A DNA stretch of 64,000 nucleotides from Tetraselmis striata. Taxonomy: Eukaryota > Chlorophyta > Chlorodendrophyceae > Chlorodendrales > Chlorodendraceae. The stretch lies in NCBI GenBank assembly GCA_006384855.1, contig VCJN01000285.1, positions 124,001-188,000 on the forward strand, read 5' to 3'. The position numbers and the translations under genes were made by a program. Positions within the stretch are counted from its first letter, which is position 1, and each line of letters opens with the position of its first letter. The notes under the pieces were generated by a model. That model worked only from the letters and a program-made list of their open reading frames with translations, did no database searches and was not told where the DNA came from. Below, in pieces: positions 41,971 through 53,493 of the stretch.

Positions 41971-44012
41971 CCCCCCTACTCAGGACGTTTCTCCATGAAA
42001 TTTCAGTCTTGCCCACCACGGCCAGCACGCTTTTCCCGTGGCTGCGTCAAACCCTCACCTGACTTTGCACCATATGTAGGCGGACCGCCTCAAGAGCTAC
42101 GAGAACTACTTGAACCTGCACTCCGTGCCACTGGAGCGGCTGGATGCCGAGTCCCAGAAGGTGGAGCCGGTGAGATATGCGCTTGAGGGCATGCTTTCTC
42201 TTCTCTGACGCAACTCGCGATGTGCGTTTACAGCTGAGCGCGTGCTCAACTCGCTCCCCCGTGCCGCCTGCAGGGCCACCGCTTCTTTGACTTTGTCCGA
42301 AACTCGCGCAACGTCAAGCCGGTCATTGTCCATTTTCAGGTGCCCATCAACCCCGGCATGCCCCCCACCCCTTGATGGCTTGCTCTGTGTTGTCATCTCC
42401 TGACCAGGCGGCATGTCCTTACACTCCCTCTTTCGCGGGGCCGACCTCCGCAGCTGCGCAACCTGCTGACGGCAACCTCGAAGCACGACGTCTACGTAAA
42501 CTCCACCAACTCCATCATGCACTACAACGCGCTCACGCGACAAACCACGTCGGTGCGTGTGCCCACTAATATATACGGGACTGCGCGGCTGCCACCTCCC
42601 ACGTTGCTGACCCCATTCCCCCTCTCGGTGCCACACAGGTGCTGGACCTCTCCGGCCGCACTGGCTCGGTGTCGGCTGGGTGGGGCCAGATGCAGGTGTG
42701 CAACCTCACCATCAGGGAGGGGCTCATGGTGGCCGGCGGCTTCTACGGCGACCTGGTCGTGCACAACCTGCACGGCTCCGACAACGTCACCGCGTACCGG
42801 TGCGGCCTCATCGCGCATCCCCCCACCCCTACCCCCCACCCCCTTCACCTCCATCCTGGCTAGGCCGATTGTATATACCGCGCTTTTTGCCCCCTTCGCA
42901 ACATGAAAAGACTTGTATTTTCCTGAGAAAATACCAGAATAAACCACGAACACATCAAGGAAATCTCTACTTGAATGGTGCAACACATCATTACTGTTGT
43001 GGCCCGCGCATCCCTTGGAATGTTACGGACATGTGTGTGAGGATTGCCCCATAACTACCACCAGCTGAGGCCGCCTTGACGTTGGTGCGCAGACGCGTGA
43101 GCCGCAGCGAAAACGGAATCACCAACGGGGTGGGCATCTTTGAGTCTGCCAGCGGCGCCACCAGCATCGTCACGTCGAACAACGACTCCGCCGTGCGCCT
43201 CTTTGATGCGGCGACGGTGGCGCCCTACGCGGCGTACACGATGCCCTGGGCGGTCAACTACAGCGCCGTGAACCCCACCAACAGCAAGGTGGGCAGCTGC
43301 CGCGATCCCCTGCCCCCCCATTGCCCATGAGAAGCAGATGGCAGAGCTTTTGGGCATCAAAAGTTCGAGGTCATGGGGGGTTGGTTTTTATGTTCAGAAT
43401 ATGCCCCTTTGGGCAATGACTGATGCATTGGGTGATTGATGGCTTGAGGGAGAGTAAGGGGCGAAGGGCTGCATCCCAACACAGTGGACGTGGTCACCTG
43501 AGTGCCGCCCCTCTGGATGGCGCATGTCGCCGCAGATGATGTGCGTGGTGGGCGACGACTGCGAGGTGGCGCTGATGGACGTGGGCAGCGGCAAGCGGGT
43601 TGCTTCCATGCGGGGCCACATGGACTACTCGTTTGCGGCAGCGTGGCACCCCGGCGGCCACGTGGTGGCGACGGGCAACCAGGACTCGACCACGCGGCTG
43701 TGGGACGTGCGCAACCCGTCCGCCGCGTTTGCCACGCTCAAGGGCCGCATCGGTGCGGTGCGCTCGCTGAGCTACAGCGCGGACGGGCGCTTCCTCATGA
43801 TGGCGGAGCCCGCCGACTTTGTGCACATCTTTGACGTCGCCGGCGGCTACACCACCTGCCAGGAGATCGACCTGTTCGGCGAGATTGCAGGCGCGGGGTT
43901 CAGCCCCGATGGCGATGCCGCCTTTGTGGGCGTCCAGGACGCACGCTACGCTTCCCTGGTACAGTTTGACCGCGCCGGCAGCGGTGGCAGCAGCATGTAC
44001 GACCTCGCGTAG
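41414..44012 (+). CDS. WD40-repeat protein, plant/fungal C2A9.03-like
   Basis: Eight exons join in frame to give 429 residues: 41414-41539, 41684-41758, 42080-42169, 42274-42339, 42454-42552, 42639-42799, 43093-43288 and 43536-44012. The N-terminus is acidic. Then LRNLLTATSKHDVYV, LMVAGGFYGDLVV, VTSNNDSAVRLFDA, MRGHMDYSFAAAWHPGGHVVATGNQDSTTRLWDVRNP and ADFVHIFDVAGGY-QEIDLFGEIAGAGFSPDGDAAFVG follow. This matches the plant transducin/WD40 proteins and their fission-yeast relative C2A9.03, about 400-450 residues, whose function is unknown; WD40 propellers generally act as protein-interaction scaffolds. The last exon carries most of the blades. Exon 1 could instead end at 41545, adding two residues, or start at the upstream in-frame ATG at 41303. 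Confidence 0.88.
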
Positions 44013-45920
44013 CCCCCCCCCCCCCCCCCCCCCCCACTAGATCCTTCCCTATACTATATCACGCAACTCTGCTTAAGGGCACGACCTGCTCGCGCGCGCG
44101 GCGCAGCTGCAGCGTAGCACCCTCAGTAGCCGCGCCTCCGATGCACCCCGCGGCCAATAACGCCACAGCGCAGAGCTGCTGCCTCCGGTGTGTAACATAT
44201 CCATCAAGTAGCCACTGCTTCATGCCCCCCTGGGAGCACGCTGGGGGCTGCGCACTGCCGCCGGGTTCACGCTTGGGGGGGGAGAGGCGCTGGTAGCACT
44301 GCTGGGGTAGAAGGTATGTGTTGTTGCAAATCGTGCCTGCATGCTGCTGAGAAGGTACATAGTGGGGCTTGATTGCCAACATGGTCTCCCGTGGCTCTCA
44401 GCAAGATTCCCTTAGTGCGCGACAGCGCCCGGGAATAAACTTGGAAACTCATTATCGAGTTTGGTTAATAATAGTAATAAACTTGCCAATTTTAAGCTTA
44501 TGAAGTTGTTATTTAGTTAAGTTGACAATTATATATGATAACATAATTCTATGGAATTGAGTTGAGTATAATTTACTTTTAAAAAATCTATTGAAATGGG
44601 AAATGTCAAATTCCACTAATTGTAGCCATGTGGCGGTTCCTAAGGGCGCCCCGGCTTGGGCGGAGGAGAGCGGCCCGTCTGTTGGAACTGAATGTCAGTC
44701 TCCGGCCCTCAGCATCGCTGGTGCGTGTGGATCGGCCTGCTCTCACTGCTGATCATGGCGGCAGTCCAAGAAGGTCAATGGCTCAGCCCGTCATGCAGCC
44801 CGACATCAGACAAAGCCATCCACGCCAGGCAGAAGGTGGGAAGGCCTGCTTTCATTGAGATCTAAAGGCCTACCAAAGGAATAAAAGCCTGTGTACCCTA
44901 AAGTACCGGGCAGGTAGGCGTAGATTTCGAATCCGCGTCCGTGATACATTCGTGTTTTATTAGTATACTCTAGTTGGACAATGGAATGTTGTATTCCAAC
45001 GTGTGGAATTACAGTTATTGACGCGTATAGTTCAAATACACCGTTTACAGCACCGCTCACCCTTTCAATTTTTGAGGTTTATCCTTTCCGTTTTGCACAG
45101 GGCACTTCGGATTGATTTCGGACCCTTGGGAGAGTAAGCACGAAACAAGCGCCTACATGCCCATTCCGCACGCTGTGGGCCGGATCCAAAACAACGGCGC
45201 TTGAAAAGTCGGTCCCATGACTGCCGGTCAGGCAGAGAGGTATTGGAGAGGTGGCGCAGTCAAAATGCGGCGCGCTCTTGGCACATGCGGAACTTGCGGG
45301 TGTGTACCGCTTGAACTTGGCGGCTCCTTCATGGTCCCAGGTGAATGTCAGATCTGTCGTGATGATACAATCCACCCAGGAGTAGGGGGACAGCACATGG
45401 GATTCCATTCCCGGTAAACCGGGCGTGGCCCATCTACTGCTGCTCGTTTCTTGATAGCAAGCTAGGATGTGTGTGGACGTGTGTGACGCTGTCTGGCTGA
45501 CCGCGCGGTTTGTGTCATGTTCATGTGGCAGCAGTTGTACCGCGCAACATGTGACCAAGGCGCATTACTCCCCTTGTATATACACCACCGCGGCTCGCTG
45601 CGATTCGTCTTCAGAGGAACATGCCGTGCTGCCCGTCACATGGCACACTGCACTGCAGCCCCATCGCCCCCGTGCAGCGCGACCACATTCTCTGATGTCA
45701 AGTGGTCTAACCTCTTAACCGTATTCGCAGCTAATAAGATGGAGAGGCGACTGTATTGCCTGTCAACCACCTACACCTCATCAGCGTAATAAGGCCACTC
45801 TCACCCTCATCCCTCTCAAACTCATTCGTTGTAAGAGCTCTTTCACGACTACCGCATTCTATGTCAGCTTCAGTACGCGTCATCGCTAATGATTGGGAAA
45901 ATCTTTCTTTTTCTTTTTGA
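44013..45920. other. Intergenic between WD40 gene and TIR element
   Basis: A C tract starts right at the WD40 stop codon (44013-44034). An AT-rich island lies at 44440-44620 in an otherwise GC-rich window. No gene is supported; the short frames have no recognisable domain. Confidence 0.45.
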
Positions 45921-46640
45921 TACAATTCTGACTTATTTCGCAGAACAGCGTCAAACTCGGATTTTGCAAAACATGGTGCAGTGACCAATTGCAAAACAGG
46001 GCGTTCCGGACTTTGCCACTCGTGGACAATTGGAAAACAGGGTACGGCCGGCCCGTCACCAGTCGTGCCTCAGCCTCAACTGGGGACCCCCACCTGGCGC
46101 CGCCAAGCAGCGCACGCATCCCGACGCTCGACTGCAACAGCGGGCGGTAGGGCGGGTCGTCGACGCACCCACCCACTGCTGCCGTCAGCCGAAGCGCGTG
46201 CTTTTCCCTGCGGGCGAGCAGCTGCGGCGATATGAGACAGTAGGCGCACCGTCGCGCGTGACGTATCGGGAGTGCAGCTTATTGTCTCGCCCCGTCGCCG
46301 ATCCGCCCCCCCACTCGCCGGTGCGGCGGTTCCTATGGGCGTGCGCATTGGTTCAGCCTGCCGAATCCTCGCCATGTTGTCACCTGTCACACATCTTGCC
46401 GGCGCGTTGGTCGGTGCCCCCGTTGACGCCCCGCTACATGATGCGAAGACGGAGCGTCGCTTACGGGCCGGGCACCGGCCGTCTACACCCCGTTCTGCAA
46501 ATTGCCGAACCCCGACTTGCACCATGCTTTGCGACTACACGCGGTTTTGCAATCTGCCAATGCTCGGGATGGCACCCAGTGTTGCAAAAGCCGGGTTTGA
46601 CCCTGTTCGGCTAATAAAGTCAGAATTGCACCCGGTTTTG
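45921..46640. mobile_element. TIR-containing non-autonomous element, copy A
   Basis: The left end (45921-46012) begins ACAATTCTGACTTATT-CG-AGAACAG-GTCAAAC-CGG-TTTTGCAA. The right end read in reverse from 46630 gives GCAATTCTGACTTATTAGCC-GAACAGGGTCAAACCCGGCTTTTGCAA, so the ends form an imperfect inverted repeat of at least 55 bp. Further GCAAAAC-G-GTG motifs recur inward on both sides. The internal part (46240-46480) is unrelated GC-rich DNA without a transposase. A related copy is at about 28115-28815. Confidence 0.6.
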
Positions 46641-46964
46641 CAATTTTCCCTTAATAATTTGCCTCTGCTTGCTTTTTTTTGGGCGACGCATTCTGAGGGA
46701 TGATTCCCTTTTTTAAGTGTGACATATACCCCTGTAATAGTTATCATATACCTCTGATTCACCTTTCTCAGTGTGACATATACCCCTGCTGAGATAGTTC
46801 TTATTTATGCATGTGAACCTGAACCATGACGACACCTCTGTGATGACATGTGGAAATGGAATACATACAGCATATGTGAAATGTTAAACCTGTCGATGAA
46901 ATCTATACAAATGCTCACATCCATGTATTCACTGTATCGATCTTGTCTTTCACCGGCGGCCGCG
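46641..46964. other. Intergenic, short direct repeat
   Basis: GTGTGACATATACCCCTG occurs twice (46717 and 46771). It lies downstream of the CofD-like gene (minus strand). Confidence 0.5.
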
Positions 46965-49154
46965 TCACGGCGCCGCCTCCAGTAGCGCGGCCTCCTGGTG
47001 CGCGAGCACTATGTTCTCGATGCCCTCTACCAGCGCGTCGGGCGCGTACAGCGCGCGCCCGTCCGCCCCCACCCGCGTCGCCACCTCCTCCACGTGCGCC
47101 ACGCCCATGTCCGCCAGCTCCGCGCTGTCCACCGCGATCGCGCCCAGCCCCGCACCCGCCGGCACCACCAGCGCGGTGATGTACGACGCGGGCGAGTGGT
47201 GCAGCCGCGCGCCGCGAGCGGTATGCGCGTAGGTGCGGTTCAGCGCGTTGCACACCGCCTGCGCAGCCACGCGCGCATCGCGTCAGGCGGGCGTCCCGTG
47301 GGGCAGGGCGAGGCGGCATGGTGGCGCGCCCTGGTGGCCATTGGATCAGGCCGTCGGAAGTGATTTTCAAGCCCGAGCTTCATTCTCGAGCGTGGAGCGA
47401 ATAAATATATCTACTAATCCAAATTATAATTAATTATCAATCCTTATGTGCTGTGAAGGGCGGAGGCGATTCTACTCTGAATCCAGGGCAGGCACATGAT
47501 TGAGAACGAGGTCAGAAATTCAGATATCGAGTCTGAATGCAGCCCAATAATAAGCCGATGTGTTTATTCAGGAGACGGATTCAGCCGAAATTCAGCGCAG
47601 GCGGCTTAAATACAATGAATTCGAGTTCAGAATCCATGAATTCAGGTGATCACAAATAAGGTATTCCGCCTGAATTCAGCTGCAATTCTGGATAGCCCTA
47701 CCTACAGCAGCGCAAGCGCGCGAGGCAATAAAATGGGCGCCATGCCATGCCAAAGCACCCGGGCTGACCGGAAGTCATCACAGACCAAATTCAGCTAATT
47801 CAAGCAAAACACACAAGTAAGTTCAGGCCGATCTCGGGAGGTCTCCCGCCAGAACTGAATTCGGGGGAACATATAAGCCAAACAGGAGACTTATCAAGGT
47901 TGAATTAAGGTGCCGGATACCCAAATTCAGGTCAAGGTACATTCCTTGTCCGCTTGGCCGAGCGGTGCTGTGTTATTCAAGAGGTCCCGAGTTCGATTCG
48001 ATTCCTGGCTCTCACATTGAGGGCAATATCCACCCGGCGTGTTCCAAGTTTACCTTGTTATTGAATTCGCCTTTCGGGGTTAGAATGAGGCAATGATCTT
48101 AAGGGCTATGCCAGACCTTGGACTTAAGTTGGCGCTGGAGGTCAAATGCTGGGGCGGCCTCGGGCGACGACCCCGGACGGACTTTACTGTACTTTACCTA
48201 AATCCGAGCGGAAGTGTGCAGCCCCCCCGCCCCCCCCCCCCCCCCCCAAAAAAAAAAAGAGAGAGAGAGAGAAATAGACACCATTCCAAGTCATACCGAC
48301 AGGAATTCAGCCCGAATTCACCTGAATTTAGACCAGAGTTCAGGCCACATTTGGATCCTGTACCACCGTATCCCTGATGATCGTGTTTTTTAAGTGAATT
48401 TATGGTTTTCTGCCGGAATTGAAGTCAACATCAGTGAATAAAGTTATTGGGGATTCAGGCGGGAGGGGCCTGATTTGCGGGTCCTTCCGAGCAGCTGTTG
48501 CGGAGGCGGGGCTGGAGGCCGGTGATTCAACATTCCATGGTCCGGGGCCGCCCACCTGCACGATGTCGGAGGCGCTCATACTGCGCGGATCGCTCTGGCA
48601 GCCGCCGGTCTCACGGTCGTGGAAGCCGTTGAGGACGAGCACCTTGGCGGCGCCCGAGCCCGCGATCGCCTCTCCGACGCCGTTCAGGATGAGCGTGGGG
48701 CAGATGGAGGTGTAGAGCGAGCCCATGCCGTACACGATCACGTCCGCGCCGCCCAGCTGGCTCACCACCTGTCCGGGGATAGGTCGTCAGGCGGGGGGCT
48801 ATATTCCAGTTGGCGGCGGCAATACCGCCAGAGTCCCTTTCGGTGTCTGAGACAGTGTGATAGTCGCTCACTGCAACATGGAACCAGTCAAATTGCATTG
48901 TCGTGGCTTTATCAAATAGATAACACAGATAACAAGATTATCAAGACAGCAATCACATCCCAACCAGACCGAAACATCTAGATGCCGCAGCTCAATGCGC
49001 TATCAAGCACAGGAATTTCAGTGAAAGCAACAGAAAGCAACCTGATAATAAATATAATACATTCCTCGATACTACACCATCAAAACGACCCTGTCAAAAA
49101 GCATTCAAAGTAGGGAACACGTAAATCAACAGTAGCTGACCTATCCAGTGGACC

Positions 49155-49230
<76 letters not shown>

Positions 49231-52200
49231 CAACCTGATGTAACATGCTGTTTTTGTCGGGTTCCATCTCCCCTGGACACCATGGCCTCCGATGCGCCTG
49301 AGACGACCGGCCTCCCCAGCTTGATAACCCCCTCTCCTGCGAATCATCCATCTGACACTTGTGGCCGCTGCGCTACCGCGACTGCTGTTGCTTGTCGCAG
49401 GGTCGGGGCGGGATGGGGAACGCCACTTCTGCCCCGAATGGAAAGGCTGCAAAGGCTCTTTCACGCGCCACCGTCACACCATTTCCTTGCGCCGCCTGAC
49501 ACCCGTATTGCTTGCAACTGCCATGGGTGGATGGGGAGAGGGGGGGGGGGGGGGGGGGGGGGGGCTTGCCTGCGGGTTGGCCGTCGGGAAGACCTCGTGC
49601 TCCTGGTGGTCGCCGTCGCTGGAGAGGTAGAAGATGCGCTTCACACGCGAGGGCAGCTTGGCGGTGGTGGCCTTGTCCACGGCGGCGCTGCCGCGGGCCG
49701 CAGGGTGCGAGATCTCATTCTGCCCGCGCACCACGGTGCCGTCCTCCAACTCCGCGCCCAGCGTGATGCGCTCCTCCGTGCAGATGACGGGCAGCACCAG
49801 CGTGCCCTCCGGGATGCGCGCCACGCGCGAAAACAGAAAGATGGCCGCCTCCAGCGACCGGAAGAATATTCTGCGGGCGGGGAAGTGGGGGGGGGGGGGG
49901 GGGGGGGGGGCGATGCTTAGGCGATGGATGGGGGGGGTTGGATGGCACCGGGGGGGGAGGAGGGCTCCTGGATCTAAATGACATGACATGAGCTGACATG
50001 ACATGAGATGACATGACATGAGCTGAGATGACATGAGATGACATGAGATGACATGAGATGATATGACATGGCATGACATAGCATGGCTTGACATGGCATG
50101 GCATGGCATGGCATGGCATGGCATGGCATGACATGAAATGACATGACATGACATGACATGATGAATGACGTGACATGGCATGACATGATGAATGACATGA
50201 CATGACATGACATGACATGACATGACATGACATGGCATGGCATGGCATGGCATGGCATGGCATGGCATGGCATGGCATGGCATGGCATGGCATGGCATGG
50301 CATGACATGACACGACATGACATGGCATGGCATGGCATGGCTTGACACGACATGACATGACACGACACGATATGACGTGACATGACACGACAAGATAATG
50401 TACGCTGCCCCAGCAGTGGATGCCCCATGCGGCAGCTGGATATCCCCTTCCACCTCCCCCTTCCACCTCCCCCGCCTCCGCCTTGCCCCTCCTGCCCTTG
50501 TCGTCCAGCCTAGAGCGGAACACGGATGTATAAGGGGCGAGGCCAATCATGTGGAATGGCGCCTCCCAGTGGATTTTCCGAGATGCCCCGGGGTGAACCC
50601 GACAACGCGCACTGTCTACATATACGAGTCGCACCGAACCCGCTGCGGACTGAACGAACGCCCAAATCCGCCACCGTGCGCAAGGCCCCACTCCAGCAGC
50701 GTTGCCATGCCACATCATGCGGAAAGGTGCGGGTACAGAGCAGTGGTGCGCTGCAAGTGTGCTTGTGAGGGGCGGATGACGCGGGAGGTGCGCGGGGGCC
50801 CGGAAAGGTGGGGTGACGGTGTATGGGGGTTGGGGGGGGACGGGGGGGGGGGGGCACCTGGCGCCCGCGAAGAAAAAGTTGCCGACGGAGCCGTTGGCGA
50901 AGTTGAAGCGCTCGGTGGCGTGGCTCAGGATCTGCGTGTGGAAGTGCACGAGGAAGGCGCGGATGGTGTGCTTGTAGGGGTGGCTCACGTTCTCCCACAG
51001 CGCGTGCTCGCCCTCCACAATGTCCGTCCACTCGCGCTTGGCCTCGCGCGCATCAGTGGGGTGCAGCCGGTGGCCCAGCAGCCGCTTGACGGCGAGCGAC
51101 TCGGGGTCACTGCTGTCCGCGAGGCGCAGGCAGCGCGAGCGGATGTCGCCCACCGCCGGGCCGCTCAGCACACGCACGATCTCTGCGGTGCTGCCGCCGT
51201 CGTCACTGACCGGTAGCACGTGCGTCACGCGCGTCGTCAGCCCGCTGAAGGCGGACGCGACGCTGTTGAAGGCGGTGCCGCCGCTGAAGACCACCGCCGC
51301 CAGCGGCACGCACTCCTCCGCCGCCGCCAGTGCGTGGTCCGCCACCAAGCACATGCGCACGGGCGATGCCGGCGCGGACAAACCCTGCCGGCGGAGGGGC
51401 AGGAGAGGGGGCATCATGGGGGCATTCCCTCTCACGCAGCGCAAGGCTCCTTTCTTCCCCTGCATGCCACCCCCGCAGGCCCGCATGTCCCAGCAGGTTG
51501 CCGGTTTCTGCTGCCCACCTCTGCTCCTGCCGTCGCAGGTTCCGGGGTCGACGTCAGGCGCTGCGGGGACGCATCCGCTGACGATGCCAGCACCACCAGC
51601 CGCCCGCGCCGGCCTGTCCTGCCGCTGCGCCACCACGATGAGGAGGAGGTGGGCACTGTTGCTCAGCCGAAGTGAAGGCATACTCAGCCATGTGGATGGA
51701 TGGATTGCTGGTATGGTGGGGGAGTGATTAAGCGGCAGGAGGTGCTGGAGGGGGCCGGGGGCTAAAGAGGTAGCTGCTGGTTCCGCCACAGCGTGAATGG
51801 GTAGATGCCATTGTGAGCTCTCCCACAGCATAGGCATGTGGCAGTGGGCAGCAGAGGTACGAGTGGGGAGAAGTGATGCGTATATCAACGGGAAGCCATA
51901 GAGGCCTCCTGCCGGACATTGCTGTCACCGCTGCTGCCAAAGCTGCCTTGGCCTTTGCTGCCTTTGCCGCCGCCGCAGGTGCTGGCGCTACTGGGAATGG
52001 CGAAGTGTTTTTTTTCCTTCCGCCCCCTGCACAGGGCTGCTCGCACCAGGTGGCGACGGTGGTGGTGCCGATGGCGATGGCGCGGCAGCGACAGCACCGT
52101 AAGCTCCCCCCCCCCCCCCCCCCCCCCCCCCAAACCTCCCCCGTGCGGTGACTGCTGCAGGGCCTCACCTAGGGTACATCTGAGTGAAGCGCGGCGTGCA

Positions 52201-52269
52201 AAGCTGCAGCTGCCGCGGCGCCGCGACGCCGGCGGCTGCCTGGCGCGGCCCCGCGGGAGCGGCCCGCAT
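46965..52269 (-). CDS. CofD/YvcK-like (UPF0052) protein
   Basis: Well-supported exons (minus, read right to left): 50858-51384, 49570-49870, 48556-48768 and 46965-47258, all joined in frame. They read LAAVVFSGGTAFNSVA, THVLPVSDDGGSTAEIVRVL, PAVGDIRSRCLRLAD, FNFANGSVGNFFFAGARIFFRSLEAAIFLF, RGQNEISHP, DVIVYGMGSLYTSICPTLIL, VLVLNGFHDRETGG, then ALNRTYAH and YITALVVPAG. This is the CofD/YvcK superfamily, whose members are a phospholactate transferase in F420 synthesis and a UDP-sugar-binding gluconeogenesis regulator. The plant and algal branch is uncharacterised. A first exon at 52169-52269 (MRAAPAGPRQ, organelle-transit-like) with a strong CTAG/GTGAGG donor is proposed; what lies between it and 51384 is unresolved. 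The donor at 49570 is GC (CAG/GCAAGC). Confidence 0.85.
47460..48555. repeat. ATTCAG-rich intron sequence
   Basis: Within a CofD-like intron, ATTCAG or its complement, often as GAATTCAG, recurs about 15 times (47519-47930 and 48300-48560) without a fixed period. The SINE copy at 47938 sits inside this array. Confidence 0.55.
47938..48258 (+). repeat. tRNA-derived SINE, copy 2, with A-rich tail
   Basis: The head at 47946-48012 carries TTGGCCGAGCGGTGC, a near-consensus pol III box A of the Ser/Leu tRNA type, and GAGTTCGATTCGATTCCTGG as box B region. Body motifs GTTTACCTTGTTA, CTTTCGGGGTTAGAATGAGG and GGTCAAATGCTGGGGCGGCC align with copy 1 at 5263. It ends in a C tract followed by A12 (48229-48259). 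It is antisense to the CofD-like gene, inside an intron. Confidence 0.75.
49156..49226. repeat. (CA)n microsatellite
   Basis: About 35 uninterrupted CA units in an intron of the CofD-like gene; they read TG on the gene strand. Confidence 0.95.
49979..50395. repeat. Pentanucleotide satellite (CATGR)n
   Basis: More than 400 bp of 5-bp units CATGG or CATGA, with blocks of pure CATGG (50220-50300), inside the second large intron of the CofD-like gene. Because the unit length is 5, every frame is open and gives false repetitive proteins on the minus strand. Confidence 0.95.
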
Positions 52270-53493
52270 CGGCGGGGCAGGTGGCTGAAAGGGCGGGAAT
52301 AGAGAGCGCGATGCGCGGATGACAGCCGTGCCCGGGCGCCAGCGGAACTGGTTATCGGGCCGGTGTGGTGGAGCGGTGGGGCACTAAAGCGGTCAGAGGG
52401 CGTGGTCTGTGGGTTTGAACACGGCCGTTTGCCAGCAGGGGTGCAATAGCGTCACGCGTCGAGCGGCTCTGAGACGGGGGCGGATGGAGCGATCCGCCGT
52501 CGCCACGGCTTTTTCGAAGCACCTATCCGCATCGGCTTATCCGCACCGCGCAGCAGCAGCGCACACAACGGCAAAGCAGCACTCTTGCGGGGGCGGAAAA
52601 ACAGGGGCGCGGGGGCGGTGAGCGGGGGCGGGGGGGGGGGGCGCGGTGGCGGGGAAGCGGGGGCCTACTGCGGACTGAAGGTGAAGGACGACGGCGGCGG
52701 ATTATTTATATTTCGATCCGCGATTTTAACCGAGACACTGGAAAACCTGTAACGAATAATCAACGGAAAGACGACGCGACCCAAATTTGAATTTTTATGT
52801 CCGTCATTTCCCACGCGCTACGGCACTGCTACTATGTACAGCATATCAGGACTCGTTTATTCGATGCGTGCATTCTCTTGACGCTCTCCCTGTAACCAAA
52901 AAGTATTTATTCGATGATTTCCTTCTGGATTTCTGTGTGGATTTCTTGAATGTTGCGTCTAGCTCATGTAATTTATTCGATGAACCATGCCACCCGCGAC
53001 GTTACTGAACTCATCCGTACAGACGTACCAGGTACTACGGGTACCAGGTAAGGATTACTCCTGACGACGAGTTTTTTATTCGTAAATAGTAAGCAAATAA
53101 GAAGCGGTACCCGTAGGCCTGAAATTATAAGATATTAACCGGTCTACATACGGGCATACGGCCGTACGCGTAGTGTGTATACGGTATGAGAACTATGTAC
53201 CGCCGGTTGCTGCAGTCACCAACTACCGCCCGCCGAGACACATCGAGCAGTGTCGATCCTGGCCACACCACAACAGAGGCCCACCCTCTCCTGTCGTCAC
53301 GAAGCTTTCCAGGCTGGCAGTGCCCGCCGGTGATAATCTCCCTACGAGGACAGAGGTCACGGCGGGGAAGGGATACATCGCGTAGCGCGCCCGTTCACGC
53401 AGGCGCAGCATCAACGCGGCCGGGCGGCGTGTGTACGGACAAGCCGTCAAACGTGCTGCGCCATAAATACTGAAAAGACGCCATAAATACTGG
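52270..53493. promoter_or_regulatory. Divergent intergenic region, CofD-like / ABCG
   Basis: About 1.2 kb between the two oppositely transcribed genes, so it should hold both promoters. TTTATTCGATG occurs three times (about 52855, 52905 and 52972). GCCATAAATACTG occurs twice, at 53460-53472 and 53480-53492, the second copy two bases before the ABCG ATG. A G tract is at 52631-52640. No experimental promoter signal can be claimed. Confidence 0.4.

Noticed and set aside
49715-50546. Cys/His/Met-rich repetitive proteins in the minus frames
   Set aside because: Artefact of a 5-bp repeat; no coding signal.
49474-51888. 804-codon minus-strand frame read as one protein
   Set aside because: It reads through real exons of the CofD-like gene plus a whole intron containing the CATGR satellite, which is open in every frame. 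The spliced model is better supported.
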